Below are positions 1-14,025 of a stretch of DNA of 48,516 bases, piece by piece. The stretch comes from Cryomorphaceae bacterium (GTDB taxonomy: Bacteria > Bacteroidota > Bacteroidia > Flavobacteriales_D > Crocinitomicaceae), in contig JAJTDQ010000013.1 in assembly GCA_021300505.1 (NCBI GenBank), positions 1 through 48,516 of the forward strand. The letters are read 5' to 3'. Within the stretch, counting starts at the first letter, position 1. Each line of letters starts with the position of its first letter. The notes under the pieces are model-generated. The model was not told where the DNA came from, searched no databases, and was given only the letters and a program-made list of their open reading frames with translations. The position numbers were made by a program, and so were the translations under genes.

Positions 1-58
1 GCTGGTAGAGTAGTGGTCTCCAAAACCATTGGTCGTGGGTTCGAATCCTACCGCCCGT
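1..58 (+). tRNA. tRNA-Trp (CCA anticodon), 5' end cut off by the window edge
   Basis: Anticodon loop CTCCAAA, T-arm GTGGGTTCGAATCCTAC, 3' acceptor strand CGCCCGT followed by discriminator G; located just upstream of secE. Confidence 0.85.
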
Positions 59-76
59 GCATTAAAACTTAAGATT

Positions 77-298
77 GTGTCAAAAATCAAAGAATATTTT
101 ACAGAAACGAAGAAAGAAATGCTTGAGAACGTTTCTTGGCCAACATGGAAAGAGCTTCAGGCAAATACCATTATCGTGGTAGTTGCGTCTGTACTCATTT
201 CATTGTTCATTTTTGCGATGGATTTCGGATTCGGTATTGCTGGAGATGAGAAGTCACTTTGGAGAGGTGCCCTTGGTTTTATTTACGGAATGTTCTAA
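77..298 (+). CDS. secE: Preprotein translocase subunit SecE
   Basis: Translation from GTG at 77: VSKIKEYFTETKKEMLENVSWPTWKELQ..., single TM helix, located before nusG; the listed start at 29 lies inside the tRNA. Confidence 0.9.
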   Translation: MSKIKEYFTETKKEMLENVSWPTWKELQANTIIVVVASVLISLFIFAMDFGFGIAGDEKSLWRGALGFIYGMF

Positions 299-311
299 TT
301 GAAAATCCGAA

Positions 312-863
312 ATGGGAGAGATTAAAAAACGCTGGTATGTAGTGCGCGCTGTAAGCGGGAAAGAAAAGAAAGTGAAGGAATATCTGGAACTTGAAATCAC
401 TCGTTTAAAATTGAACGATTTCATCGATCAAGTGCTCATTCCAACGGAAAAAGTATTTCAAATTCGCAACGGTAAGAAGGTAAGCAAAGAACGTGCTTAC
501 CTACCTGGTTATGTGTTGATCGAAGCGGCTTTGGTCGGTGAGGTGCCTCACGTTATTAAAGGTATTCCTAATGTCATTGGTTTCCTTGGTACGGAAAAAG
601 GTGGTGAGCCAGTTCCGATGCGTTTGTCAGAAGTAAATAGAATCCTTGGTAAGGTAGACGAATTGTCTGAATCTGAAGAGGAAATGAAAATACCGTTCGT
701 CGTAGGTGAATCTGTAAAGGTGATCGACGGACCTTTCAATAACTTCAGTGGTGTCATCGATGAGATCAATGAAGAAAAGAAAAAACTAAAGGTCATGGTA
801 AAGATCTTTGGAAGAAAAAACTTGCTCGAGCTTAGCTACATGCAGGTCGAGAAAGAAATTTAG
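312..863 (+). CDS. nusG: Transcription termination/antitermination protein NusG
   Basis: KRWYVVRAVSGKEKKVKEYLE and C-terminal KOW segment VIDGPFNNFSGVIDEINEEKKKLKVMVKIFGR. Confidence 0.95.
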   Translation: MGEIKKRWYVVRAVSGKEKKVKEYLELEITRLKLNDFIDQVLIPTEKVFQIRNGKKVSKERAYLPGYVLIEAALVGEVPHVIKGIPNVIGFLGTEKGGEPVPMRLSEVNRILGKVDELSESEEEMKIPFVVGESVKVIDGPFNNFSGVIDEINEEKKKLKVMVKIFGRKNLLELSYMQVEKEI

Positions 864-945
864 GTTGCATATTAACCGTAGAAGTGAGGAAAGCGATTAA
901 AGCTTCCCGCAAGTACTCACGCTTGACTACATAAATTAAACACAA

Positions 946-1392
946 ATGGCTAAAGAAGTAGCAGCGTTGATCAAATTACAGGTCAAAGGCGGCGCAGCCA
1001 ACCCAGCCCCTCCAATCGGGCCGGCGCTTGGTGCCAAAGGTGTAAATATCATGGAGTTCTGTAAGCAGTTTAACGCGCGTACACAGGATCGTCCAGGAAA
1101 AATTACACCTGTCGTTATTACCGTTTACGGTGATAAATCCTTTGATTTTGTATTAAAAACCTCACCGGCGGCAGTACAGATCGTCGAACACACAAAAATC
1201 AAGAAGGGTTCTTCTGAACCAAACAAATCGAAGGTAGGTTCCATTTCATGGGATCAAATTCGTTTGATTGCAGAAGATAAACTGGCGGATTTGAATTGTT
1301 TCACAGTAGATGCGGCCATGACAATGGTAGCAGGAACTGCACGAAGCATGGGGGTAACAGTAAAAGGTGGTGAAGCACCGAAAACCAAATAA
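946..1392 (+). CDS. rplK: 50S ribosomal protein L11
   Basis: [36 protein letters not shown]. Confidence 0.97.
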   Translation: MAKEVAALIKLQVKGGAANPAPPIGPALGAKGVNIMEFCKQFNARTQDRPGKITPVVITVYGDKSFDFVLKTSPAAVQIVEHTKIKKGSSEPNKSKVGSISWDQIRLIAEDKLADLNCFTVDAAMTMVAGTARSMGVTVKGGEAPKTK

Positions 1393-1403
1393 TCGCTAAA
1401 GTA

Positions 1404-2099
1404 ATGGGAAGAGTATCTAAGAAAAGAAAAGAGATCTTGGCCAAATTTGATTTGGCGAAACCATACACTCTTGCAGATGCATGTAATTTGGTTAAGGAGA
1501 TTTCAACCACGCGTTTTGATGCCTCAGTGGACATCTGCGTTCGTTTGGGTGTAGACCCGCGTAAAGCAAATCAAATGGTTCGTGGAACTGTTGCATTACC
1601 GCACGGAACTGGTAAGGATGTGAAGGTACTTGTACTTTGTACACCTGACAAAGAAGCCGAAGCGAAAGCATCAGGAGCTGACCATGTAGGTTTGGATGAT
1701 TACATCGATAAAATTAAAGGTGGTTGGACCGATATCGACGTGATTATTACTATGCCTTCTGTTATGGGTAAGGTTGGAGCACTTGGTCGTATTTTAGGAC
1801 CACGTGGTTTAATGCCGAATCCAAAAACTGGAACGGTAACAATGGAAGTTGGTAAAGCTGTTGAAGAGGTGAAGGCCGGTAAAATTGACTTTAAAGTTGA
1901 TAAATACGGGATCATCCATTCTTCAGTAGGTAAAGTAAGCTTCGATGGAGTTAAAATTCGTGAGAATGCTCAAGAATTGATTCAAACATTGATGAAACTT
2001 AAGCCGTCAGCTGCTAAAGGTACCTACATCAAGAGTATTTATTTAAGCTCAACGATGAGTCCTGGAATTCCAATTGATGCCAAGTCTGTAGTTGCTTAA
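1404..2099 (+). CDS. rplA: 50S ribosomal protein L1
   Basis: [52 protein letters not shown]. Confidence 0.97.
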   Translation: MGRVSKKRKEILAKFDLAKPYTLADACNLVKEISTTRFDASVDICVRLGVDPRKANQMVRGTVALPHGTGKDVKVLVLCTPDKEAEAKASGADHVGLDDYIDKIKGGWTDIDVIITMPSVMGKVGALGRILGPRGLMPNPKTGTVTMEVGKAVEEVKAGKIDFKVDKYGIIHSSVGKVSFDGVKIRENAQELIQTLMKLKPSAAKGTYIKSIYLSSTMSPGIPIDAKSVVA

Positions 2100-2110
2100 C
2101 ACTTAGGAAA

Positions 2111-2632
2111 ATGACAAAAGAAGAAAAAGCACAGTACATTGATGAACTTGCTACAGATTTAGCTGCAGCAAACATCTTCTATCTAGCAGACACAGCGGAA
2201 TTGACAGTTGAAGTAATCAACAGCCTTCGCAGAAAGTGTTACCAATCAAATATCCGCATCCGCGTTGTGAAGAACACGTTGCTTTCTAAAGCAATGGATC
2301 GCGTTGAGGGTAAAGACTTCGGTGACTTGAGAGATACGCTCGCAGGAGCAACATCAATCATGTTCAGTGAAGTTGGTAATGCTCCAGCAAAACTGATTGA
2401 AGAATTTCGTAAGAAAAATGCTAAGCCGATTTTGAAAGGTGCGTATATCGACGAAGCAGTGTTTATTGGTGATAACCAATTGTCAACACTCGTTTCATTG
2501 AAAAGCCGCGACGAACTCATCGGAGATATCATTGGATTACTTCAAAGTCCTGCCAAAAACGTTGTTTCTGGACTTACAGGTGCAGGCAGCAAAATTGCTG
2601 GCATCTTGAAAACGCTCGAAGAAAGAGCATAA
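2111..2632 (+). CDS. rplJ: 50S ribosomal protein L10
   Basis: MTKEEKAQYIDELATDLAAANIFYLADTAELTVEVINSLRR...; position between rplA and rplL. Confidence 0.95.
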   Translation: MTKEEKAQYIDELATDLAAANIFYLADTAELTVEVINSLRRKCYQSNIRIRVVKNTLLSKAMDRVEGKDFGDLRDTLAGATSIMFSEVGNAPAKLIEEFRKKNAKPILKGAYIDEAVFIGDNQLSTLVSLKSRDELIGDIIGLLQSPAKNVVSGLTGAGSKIAGILKTLEERA

Positions 2633-2670
2633 TTAATAATTTTTTATAGAACCTTTTTAAATTAAATAAA

Positions 2671-3045
2671 ATGGCTGATTTAAAGCAAATTGCGGAAACG
2701 CTTGTAAACCTTACTGTTAAGGAAGTAAATGAACTAGCAACGATCCTTAAGGATGAGTATGGAATCGAACCAGCTGCTGCTGCACCAGTAATGATGGCTG
2801 CTGCAGGTGGTGGTGCTGAAGCTGCTGAAGAGAAAACAGAATTTGATGTGATCTTGAAAGCTGGTGGAGCGAACAAACTTGCTGTTGTTAAACTTGTAAA
2901 AGAGTTGACAGGAAATGGTTTGAAAGAGTCTAAAGACCTAGTTGATGCTGCACCTTCTACATTGAAAGAAGGAGTATCCAAAGACGAGGCTGAAGGCCTT
3001 AAGAAGTCTCTTGAAGAGGCTGGAGCTGAAGTTGAGATTAAGTAA
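2671..3045 (+). CDS. rplL: 50S ribosomal protein L7/L12
   Basis: [48 protein letters not shown]. Confidence 0.97.
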   Translation: MADLKQIAETLVNLTVKEVNELATILKDEYGIEPAAAAPVMMAAAGGGAEAAEEKTEFDVILKAGGANKLAVVKLVKELTGNGLKESKDLVDAAPSTLKEGVSKDEAEGLKKSLEEAGAEVEIK

Positions 3046-3061
3046 TTATTCTTCTTCATAT

Positions 3062-3104
3062 ACAGGAAGGCGTCCCGAAATTTCGGGATGCCTATTCCTG
3101 TTTT
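3062..3104 (+). terminator. Long hairpin with short T-tract between rplL and rpoB (attenuator/terminator candidate)
   Basis: ACAGGAAGGCGTCCCGAAA/TTTCGGGATGCCTATTCCTGT pairs almost throughout, then TTTT. Confidence 0.7.
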
Positions 3105-3148
3105 AATGCATTACGCATATTATTGACCATATACATAACAAAAAACGT

Positions 3149-6100
3149 TTGGCCTTGGCAACATCAATAAATAACTCGACGAGAATCAATTTTGCATCAA
3201 GCAAAAGTCAGTTCGACTATCCAGATTTCTTGGATATCCAGCTGAAATCTTTTCAGGAATTCTTTCAATTAGAAACCACCCCTGAAAATCGCGAAAGTGA
3301 AGGTCTGTTCAAAGTTTTCGCTGAGAACTTCCCAATTACAGATACCAGAAATCAATTCGTATTGGAATTTCTGGATTATTTCATCGATCCACCAAGATAT
3401 ACTATCGAAGAGTGTATTGAAAGAGGTCTAACTTATAGCGTTCCGCTTAAAGCGAAGCTGAAATTATATTGTACGGATCCTGAACACGAGGACTTTGAAA
3501 CAATCGTTCAAGATGTGTACTTAGGAACAATTCCTTACATGACTCCAAAAGGATCATTCGTAGTGAATGGTGCTGAACGCGTTATCGTGTCTCAGCTACA
3601 CCGCTCACCGGGTGTATTCTTTGGTCAAAGCCGTCACGCGAATGGTACGAAATTGTACTCTGCACGTGTGATTCCTTTTAAAGGATCTTGGATCGAGTTC
3701 GCAACTGACATCAATAATGTCATGTATGCATACATCGACCGTAAGAAAAAATTGCCAGTAACAACTCTTTTCCGTGCTATCGGATACGAGAGTGATAAAG
3801 ATATTCTAGAAATCTTCGGACTTGCTGATGAAGTGAAAGCGACAAAAGCAAATCTTAAGAAAATGGTGAATCGTAAACTTGCTGCACGGGTTCTTAAATC
3901 ATGGATCGAAGATTTCGGTGATGAAGATACGGGTGAAGTAGTTTCTATCGAAAGAAATGAAGTGCTTCTAGATCGCGAAACTGTTTTGCAAGAAGAGCAC
4001 ATCGACTTAATCGTTGATTCAGGTGTGAAAAACGTAATCTTCCACAAAGAAGATGTCAACACAGCTGACTTTACGATTATCTACAACACATTACAAAAAG
4101 ATACGTCAAACTCTGAAAAAGAGGCTGTTGAGCATATCTATCGTCAATTACGTAACGCTGAGCCACCTGATTATGAGACGGCTAAAGGTGTTTTCGAGAA
4201 GTTGTTCTTCTCTGATACACGTTACGATCTTGGTGAAGTAGGACGTTTCCGTTTGAACAAAAAGCTTGGACTTGAAGAAGCTGATTCTGCGCGTGTATTG
4301 ACAAAAACGGACATCATCTCTATCATCAAGTACTTGATTGAATTGATCAACTCAAAAGCGGATGTGGATGACATCGACCACCTTTCTAATCGTCGTGTAC
4401 GCACGGTTGGTGAGCAATTGTATGCTCAATTTGGTGTAGGTCTTGCACGTATGGCTAGAACGATTCGTGAGCGTATGAATGTACGTGACAACGAGGTGTT
4501 TACGCCGATTGACTTGATCAATGCGAAAACATTGTCTTCTGTGATTAACTCGTTCTTCGGAACAAACCAGTTGTCACAGTTCATGGACCAAACAAACCCA
4601 CTTTCGGAAGTCACGCACAAGCGTCGTCTTTCGGCACTAGGTCCAGGTGGTCTTTCTCGTGAAAGAGCAGGTTTTGAGGTGCGTGACGTTCACTACACTC
4701 ACTACGGTCGTCTTTGTACGATTGAAACACCGGAAGGTCCAAACATTGGTTTGATTTCCTCTCTATGTGTTTTCGCGAAAGTGAACAAACTTGGATTTAT
4801 CGAAACACCTTACCGTGATGTTGAAAATGGTAAAGTGAAGTTGGATAAAGAACCCATTTATTTGACTGCTGAGGAAGAAGATGCAAAAATGATTGCACAA
4901 GCCAATGCGAAGGTGGATGACAAAGGAAACTTCTTGACAGAGTTTGTAAAAGCGCGTTACGAAGGTGATTTCCCAGTTGTTGAACCGAAAGCCTTGACTT
5001 TAATGGATGTAGGTGCCAACCAGATCGCTTCGATCGCGGCGTCATCTATTCCATTCCTAGAGCATGATGATGCCAACCGTGCCCTGATGGGATCAAACAT
5101 GCAACGTCAGGCAGTTCCGTTATTGAAACCGAATTCGCCAATCGTTGGAACAGGTATCGAACGCCTTGTTGCGCGTGATTCTCGTGTATTGATCAATGCT
5201 GAAGGTCCAGGTGTGGTAGAATATGTGGATGCAAATGAAATCGTTATCCGTTATGACTGGACTTCTGAGGATAAGTTGGTGAGCTTCGAAAATGAAGTGA
5301 CGCACTATCCGTTGACGAAATTCATGAAAACAAACCAAAGTACATGTATCAACTTGAAGCCAATCGTTCAGAAGGGTGACCGCGTTGATAAAGGACAAGT
5401 ACTTTGTGAAGGATACGCGACACAACAAGGGGAATTGGCACTCGGACAAAACTTGAAAGTGGCTTTCATGCCATGGAAAGGGTACAACTTCGAGGATGCG
5501 ATTGTAATCTCTGAAAAAGTTGTTCGTGACGATATCTTTACATCAATACACATTGATGAGTATACATTAGAAGTACGCGACACGAAGCGCGGTATGGAAG
5601 AACTTACATCGGATATCCCGAATGTCTCTGAAGAGGCTACGAAGGATTTGGATGAGAATGGGTTGATTCGTATCGGTGCTGAAATTAAAGAAGGGGATAT
5701 CTTGATCGGTAAGATTACTCCGAAAGGTGAAACAGACCCATCTCCAGAAGAGAAATTGCTTCGTGCAATCTTCGGTGATAAAGCGGGTGACGTGAAAGAT
5801 GCGTCCTTGAAAGCTGGTCCTTCTTTGAGAGGTGTTGTGATCGAGAAGAAATTGTTCTCTCGTGCAATTAAAGATAGAAAGTCGAAAGCACAAGATAAAC
5901 CAGTGCTTGAAACACTTGATGCAGAATACGACAAAGACTTCGCTACATTGAAAGAGCGTCTTGCAGATAAATTATTGATGATTCTAGGTGAGCACAAATC
6001 GACTGGAGTTTTCAATAACTTCAAGGAAGAGGTGATCAAGAAAGGAACGAAGTTCAACCAGAAAAACTTGGTGTCTATCGATTACACAATCGTTAATCCA

Positions 6101-6967
6101 ACAAACTGGACAGCTGATGCACATGTGAATGCATTGGTTGGACGTGTGATCCATAACTTTAACATCAAATCAAACGATATTCTTGGTACATACAAGCGCA
6201 AGAAATTCCATATCTCTGTAGGTGATGAGCTTCCAGCAGGTATCGTGAAAATGGCGAAAGTGTATGTGGCGAAGAAACGTAAGTTGAAAGTCGGTGATAA
6301 AATGGCGGGTCGTCACGGTAACAAAGGTATCGTAGCAAACATCGTTCGCGCTGAGGATATGCCATTCCTTGAGGATGGTACTCCAGTAGATATCGTGTTG
6401 AACCCACTTGGGGTACCATCGCGTATGAACCTTGGACAGATTTATGAAACAGTTCTTGGATGGGCTGGAGAAAAATTGGGAGTGAAATTCGCGACACCAA
6501 TTTTCGACGGAGCACACCCTTCAGAAATTGATGCATGGACGGAGAAAGCAGGAGTTCCAAAATCAGGTAAGACATACTTGTACGATGGAGGAACAGGAGA
6601 ACGCTTCCACCAACCAGCGACAGTGGGTGTCATCTATATGTTGAAACTATCTCACATGGTTGATGATAAGATGCACGCTCGTTCAATCGGACCATACTCA
6701 TTGATTACACAACAGCCGTTGGGTGGTAAAGCACAATTCGGAGGTCAGCGTTTCGGTGAAATGGAGGTTTGGGCACTCGAAGCATTCGGTGCGGCAAATA
6801 TCCTTCAAGAAATCTTGACTGTGAAGTCGGATGATGTAATGGGTCGTGCAAAAGCATACGAATCGATTGTAAAAGGAGACAATATTCCTGAACCAGGAAT
6901 TCCTGAATCATTCAATGTATTGCTTCACGAGTTGAGAGGTTTGTGTCTCAATGTGTCCCTGGATTAA
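3149..6967 (+). CDS. rpoB: DNA-directed RNA polymerase subunit beta (TTG start)
   Basis: 1272 aa with typical RpoB blocks: [48 protein letters not shown]. Confidence 0.97.
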   Translation: MALATSINNSTRINFASSKSQFDYPDFLDIQLKSFQEFFQLETTPENRESEGLFKVFAENFPITDTRNQFVLEFLDYFIDPPRYTIEECIERGLTYSVPLKAKLKLYCTDPEHEDFETIVQDVYLGTIPYMTPKGSFVVNGAERVIVSQLHRSPGVFFGQSRHANGTKLYSARVIPFKGSWIEFATDINNVMYAYIDRKKKLPVTTLFRAIGYESDKDILEIFGLADEVKATKANLKKMVNRKLAARVLKSWIEDFGDEDTGEVVSIERNEVLLDRETVLQEEHIDLIVDSGVKNVIFHKEDVNTADFTIIYNTLQKDTSNSEKEAVEHIYRQLRNAEPPDYETAKGVFEKLFFSDTRYDLGEVGRFRLNKKLGLEEADSARVLTKTDIISIIKYLIELINSKADVDDIDHLSNRRVRTVGEQLYAQFGVGLARMARTIRERMNVRDNEVFTPIDLINAKTLSSVINSFFGTNQLSQFMDQTNPLSEVTHKRRLSALGPGGLSRERAGFEVRDVHYTHYGRLCTIETPEGPNIGLISSLCVFAKVNKLGFIETPYRDVENGKVKLDKEPIYLTAEEEDAKMIAQANAKVDDKGNFLTEFVKARYEGDFPVVEPKALTLMDVGANQIASIAASSIPFLEHDDANRALMGSNMQRQAVPLLKPNSPIVGTGIERLVARDSRVLINAEGPGVVEYVDANEIVIRYDWTSEDKLVSFENEVTHYPLTKFMKTNQSTCINLKPIVQKGDRVDKGQVLCEGYATQQGELALGQNLKVAFMPWKGYNFEDAIVISEKVVRDDIFTSIHIDEYTLEVRDTKRGMEELTSDIPNVSEEATKDLDENGLIRIGAEIKEGDILIGKITPKGETDPSPEEKLLRAIFGDKAGDVKDASLKAGPSLRGVVIEKKLFSRAIKDRKSKAQDKPVLETLDAEYDKDFATLKERLADKLLMILGEHKSTGVFNNFKEEVIKKGTKFNQKNLVSIDYTIVNPTNWTADAHVNALVGRVIHNFNIKSNDILGTYKRKKFHISVGDELPAGIVKMAKVYVAKKRKLKVGDKMAGRHGNKGIVANIVRAEDMPFLEDGTPVDIVLNPLGVPSRMNLGQIYETVLGWAGEKLGVKFATPIFDGAHPSEIDAWTEKAGVPKSGKTYLYDGGTGERFHQPATVGVIYMLKLSHMVDDKMHARSIGPYSLITQQPLGGKAQFGGQRFGEMEVWALEAFGAANILQEILTVKSDDVMGRAKAYESIVKGDNIPEPGIPESFNVLLHELRGLCLNVSLD

Positions 6968-6981
6968 TTTCAAGTTGTTGA

Positions 6982-11295
<4,314 letters not shown>

Positions 11296-11315
11296 TCAAA
11301 CAAACATAATTAGTC

Positions 11316-11345
11316 AAAAGGAGCGGAAACGCTCCTTTTGTGTTT
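11316..11345 (+). terminator. Rho-independent terminator after rpoC
   Basis: AAAAGGAGCG-gaaa-CGCTCCTTTT hairpin followed by a T-rich tract. Confidence 0.85.
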
Positions 11346-11382
11346 TATACTTTAACCGAATATTGCTACCTTCACTTGCGAA

Positions 11383-11703
11383 ATGTCAACTATGGAAAAC
11401 AATAACGAAAATCAAGTAAATATCGAACTCAATGAAGAAACAGCATTGGGTGTATATTCCAATTTAGCCGTAATCACACATTCACAAGCTGAGTTTGTAT
11501 GCGACTTCATCCAAATGATGCCAGGAATGCCTAAAGGAAAGGTAAGGTCTCGCGTTATTATGACTCCACAAAATGCAAAGCGTTTTATGCGTGCCATGAT
11601 TGAGAATATGCAGAATTATGAACAACATTTTGGATTGGTAGACGATTCAAATGGCCCGCCAATGCCACCAATGAATTTTGGTCCACCAAGTACCTTGGCT
11701 TAG
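11383..11703 (+). CDS. DUF3467 domain-containing protein
   Basis: ALGVYSNLAVITHSQAEFVCDFIQMMPGMPKGKVRSRVIMTPQNAKRFMRAM matches my recollection of the family. Confidence 0.75.
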   Translation: MSTMENNNENQVNIELNEETALGVYSNLAVITHSQAEFVCDFIQMMPGMPKGKVRSRVIMTPQNAKRFMRAMIENMQNYEQHFGLVDDSNGPPMPPMNFGPPSTLA

Positions 11704-11726
11704 TTTTATAACTATACAAATTTCCA

Positions 11727-11734
11727 TACCTTTG
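11727..11734 (+). promoter_or_regulatory. Bacteroidota -7 promoter element (TACCTTTG) before the decayed small ORF
   Basis: Matches TAnnTTTG, 5 bp upstream of the ATG at 11739. Confidence 0.4.
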
Positions 11735-11738
11735 TCGT

Positions 11739-12129
11739 ATGAAATTGTTCTCGATATTTTTCGCACTACTTTTTGGCGTACTTTCCCTTGCGCCAAATAT
11801 GTAAGGTGGACAATTTCTTAAGCTGAATGAGCTTGTTGAACATTACCAAGATCATCAAGAAGGCAATCAACCATTTACTTCATTTTTGTCTTTCGTTAAA
11901 GAGTATTATTTCAACAATGCGACGTCTTCAGGTGATGAACAAAACATGCCCTTCAAATCTACCGTAGTAACGGTTATGGTTTTGGCACATATTCAACCTG
12001 ATATATATTTATATTCCTACGTTCCAACATCCCGCTGAAACCATTGAAATTCCATCGCTCTTCGGTGAGCCTAGTGACAAAATCGTATCGGTCTCCCTGA
12101 GTATTTGGAATCCCCCTAAAATGGCTTAA
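11739..12129 (+). pseudogene. Small signal-peptide-type hypothetical protein, broken by an internal TAA and a frameshift
   Basis: MKLFSIFFALLFGVLSLAPNM*GGQFLKLNELVEHYQDHQEGNQPF...HIQPDI, then YIPTFQHPAETIEIPSLFGEPSDKIVSVSLSIWNPPKMA* in the next frame; TAA at 11802-11804, shift near 12006-12015. Confidence 0.7.
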
Positions 12130-12138
12130 TGCATTTCA

Positions 12139-12154
12139 TTGACTAATCAGTCAA
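12139..12154. promoter_or_regulatory. Palindromic operator candidate
   Basis: TTGACT-AATC-AGTCAA inverted repeat 23 bp upstream of the ATG at 12177. Confidence 0.45.
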
Positions 12155-12176
12155 TTGTTTCATTAAACCCATTTTT

Positions 12177-12509
12177 ATGTTAAATAAGATCATTCATTGG
12201 TCGATCAGCAATGACATAGCGCCTGGATCGTACTTTAAAGCAACAATTCACGCAGGTGAAAGCAAATTGCATTGCGTACCAAGTGAAGCAATCGTTGAAC
12301 TCGATGGTGAACCAGTAATCTTTAAATTGGCGGAAACTCATGGGAACAAGTCGTACTTTAAACCAATCCCCGTTCGCATATTAATTGCTGAAAAAGAACT
12401 AACTGCTTTTGAGTTCATCCGAAAAGGCGTAACTTTCAATCAAACTTTCGTCTTGAGTGGAGCCTATGACATTATGTCTTCGATCATGGTAAATGGCGAA
12501 GAAGAATAG
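12177..12509 (+). pseudogene. Remnant fusion ORF: N-terminal residues of a CzcA/CusA-type RND permease joined to the C-terminus of a CzcB-type adaptor
   Basis: MLNKIIHWSISN resembles an RND permease N-terminus; DIAPGSYFKATIHAGESKLHCVPSEAIVELDGEPVIFKL...GAYDIMSSIMVNGEEE resembles the C-terminal part of HlyD/CzcB-type adaptors. Confidence 0.65.
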
Positions 12510-12526
12510 AATTAAATTGAAATAAA

Positions 12527-12988
12527 ATGAATAAAATACTCCTAATCAGTTTTACAGTCGTTTCTTCGATTTTGCTTTTCTCCAATTGTGAAAAAGAAGG
12601 AGAGTGTGGTGAAGTAAACATCGCACAAGCAGGAGGAAGCAAAAGCCACAATTTTGGAATGAATTGTATGAGTTGTCACAAAAGTGGTGGCGAGGGTAAA
12701 GGATGCTTCAGCGCAGCAGGAAGCGTCTCGAATGCCACACTTACCGCACATGTGACAGGTGGAACAGTTAAATTCTACACCGAGCCAAATGGTGGAGGTC
12801 AATTGATGTATACCTTGCAAATTGATTCAAAAGGAAACTTCTATACGACTGAATCAATGAGTCTTTCCGGTCTTTATCCAATGATTGTAAGTACTTCAGG
12901 TGCAACAGCATCCATGTCAACGGGACTAACAACAGGTCAATGTAACTCTTGCCACGGTTCGTCTACAAGCGGATTGTACGCGAATTAA
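12527..12988 (+). CDS. Lipoprotein with two CxxCH heme c motifs
   Basis: Lipobox-like N-terminus ILLFSNC; CMSCH and CNSCH. Confidence 0.7.
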   Translation: MNKILLISFTVVSSILLFSNCEKEGECGEVNIAQAGGSKSHNFGMNCMSCHKSGGEGKGCFSAAGSVSNATLTAHVTGGTVKFYTEPNGGGQLMYTLQIDSKGNFYTTESMSLSGLYPMIVSTSGATASMSTGLTTGQCNSCHGSSTSGLYAN

Positions 12989-12995
12989 TGCGACC

Positions 12996-14015
12996 ATGGA
13001 CCTTAGTCACATACAAACTGAAATTGATGCTTGGTTTCTGTATTCAAAGCTAGCAGAGAAGGAGGAAGATTCCATTGTGGCAGATATTTTTCGGCAAATG
13101 AGTGAGATTGAATTTTCTCATGCTCAAGCTTTTGCGGAAAAAATGAATGTGTCCATCGATCTTGTATCGAAGCCTTCTTGGCGGGCAAAAACAATACTGG
13201 CTATCGGGAAGCTTTTTGGATATGAATACATCCTCGGAACACTTCTGGATACGGAAAAAGGGTTGGCAAATGCTGTCATGCGTCAAAAAAAATCGATGCG
13301 CATGACCGTTACTGGCGCTGAAGATGCCCATGTAAAGATTCTTCGTAATATCTTGGATAACGAGAAAAAGGTTTCTGCCTCTCAATTGTCTCGATTTGAA
13401 AAACGTCATCGCTCCGTGGGAGGAAATGCCATTCGCGCAGCGGTTCTTGGTGGAAACGATGGTCTTGTTTCCAATTTCAGTTTGGTCATGGGTGTGGCCG
13501 GTGCGTCGGCGAATCAAACGGGTGTAATGCTTGCTGGATCAGCTGGATTGCTCGCAGGTGCCTTGTCCATGGCCTTGGGTGAATGGATCTCCGTGAAAAG
13601 CTCTCAAGAACTGTATGAAAACCAGATGCAGTTGGAAATGGAAGAACTGGAAACGAATCCAGAAGGTGAACGCAAGGAGTTGAAGCTTATATACATGTCG
13701 AAAGGAATTCCAGAAAACCAAGCAGAGAAAATTGTGGATGACGGCTCAGCTATGGAAGCTGCACTGTCGTCGTTCTTCCTGTTTGGTATCGGCGCAATTA
13801 TTCCACTCATCCCGTTCATGTTCACATCAGGCATGAAGGCAATCATTCTAAGTACAGCCTTTAGTGCAGTTGGACTGTTCCTCATTGGCGCAGCAATCAC
13901 CCTATTTACAGGAAGAAATGTTTGGTTTTCAGGATTCCGTCAAGTGATTTTTGGCTTGTGCGCAGCGGCTGTTACCTATGGAATAGGAATGCTCATTGGC
14001 GTATCAATTGCGTAA
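12996..14015 (+). CDS. Ferritin-like/rubrerythrin N-terminal domain plus VIT1/CCC1-family Fe/Mn transporter domain
   Basis: N-terminal EIDAWFLYSKLAEKEEDS...EIEFSHAQAF; C-terminal AAVLGGNDGLVSNFSLVMGVAGA and GALSMALGEWISVKSSQELYE. Confidence 0.85.
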   Translation: MDLSHIQTEIDAWFLYSKLAEKEEDSIVADIFRQMSEIEFSHAQAFAEKMNVSIDLVSKPSWRAKTILAIGKLFGYEYILGTLLDTEKGLANAVMRQKKSMRMTVTGAEDAHVKILRNILDNEKKVSASQLSRFEKRHRSVGGNAIRAAVLGGNDGLVSNFSLVMGVAGASANQTGVMLAGSAGLLAGALSMALGEWISVKSSQELYENQMQLEMEELETNPEGERKELKLIYMSKGIPENQAEKIVDDGSAMEAALSSFFLFGIGAIIPLIPFMFTSGMKAIILSTAFSAVGLFLIGAAITLFTGRNVWFSGFRQVIFGLCAAAVTYGIGMLIGVSIA

Positions 14016-14025
14016 GAACACTCCG

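Noticed and set aside
29-76. N-terminal extension of SecE from the ORF track
   Set aside because: This part overlaps the tRNA-Trp gene; the GTG at 77 gives a normal-length SecE.
5368-6057. 229 aa minus-strand ORF inside rpoB, and other long antisense ORFs (for example 2574-3059, 8515-9117, 13050-13517)
   Set aside because: They lie wholly opposite well-recognised genes, have Ser/Phe/Ile-rich low-complexity composition typical of shadow ORFs, and show no recognisable domain.
12177-12509. Novel stand-alone metal-binding protein
   Set aside because: The two halves are better explained as pieces of RND permease and adaptor genes joined by a deletion.
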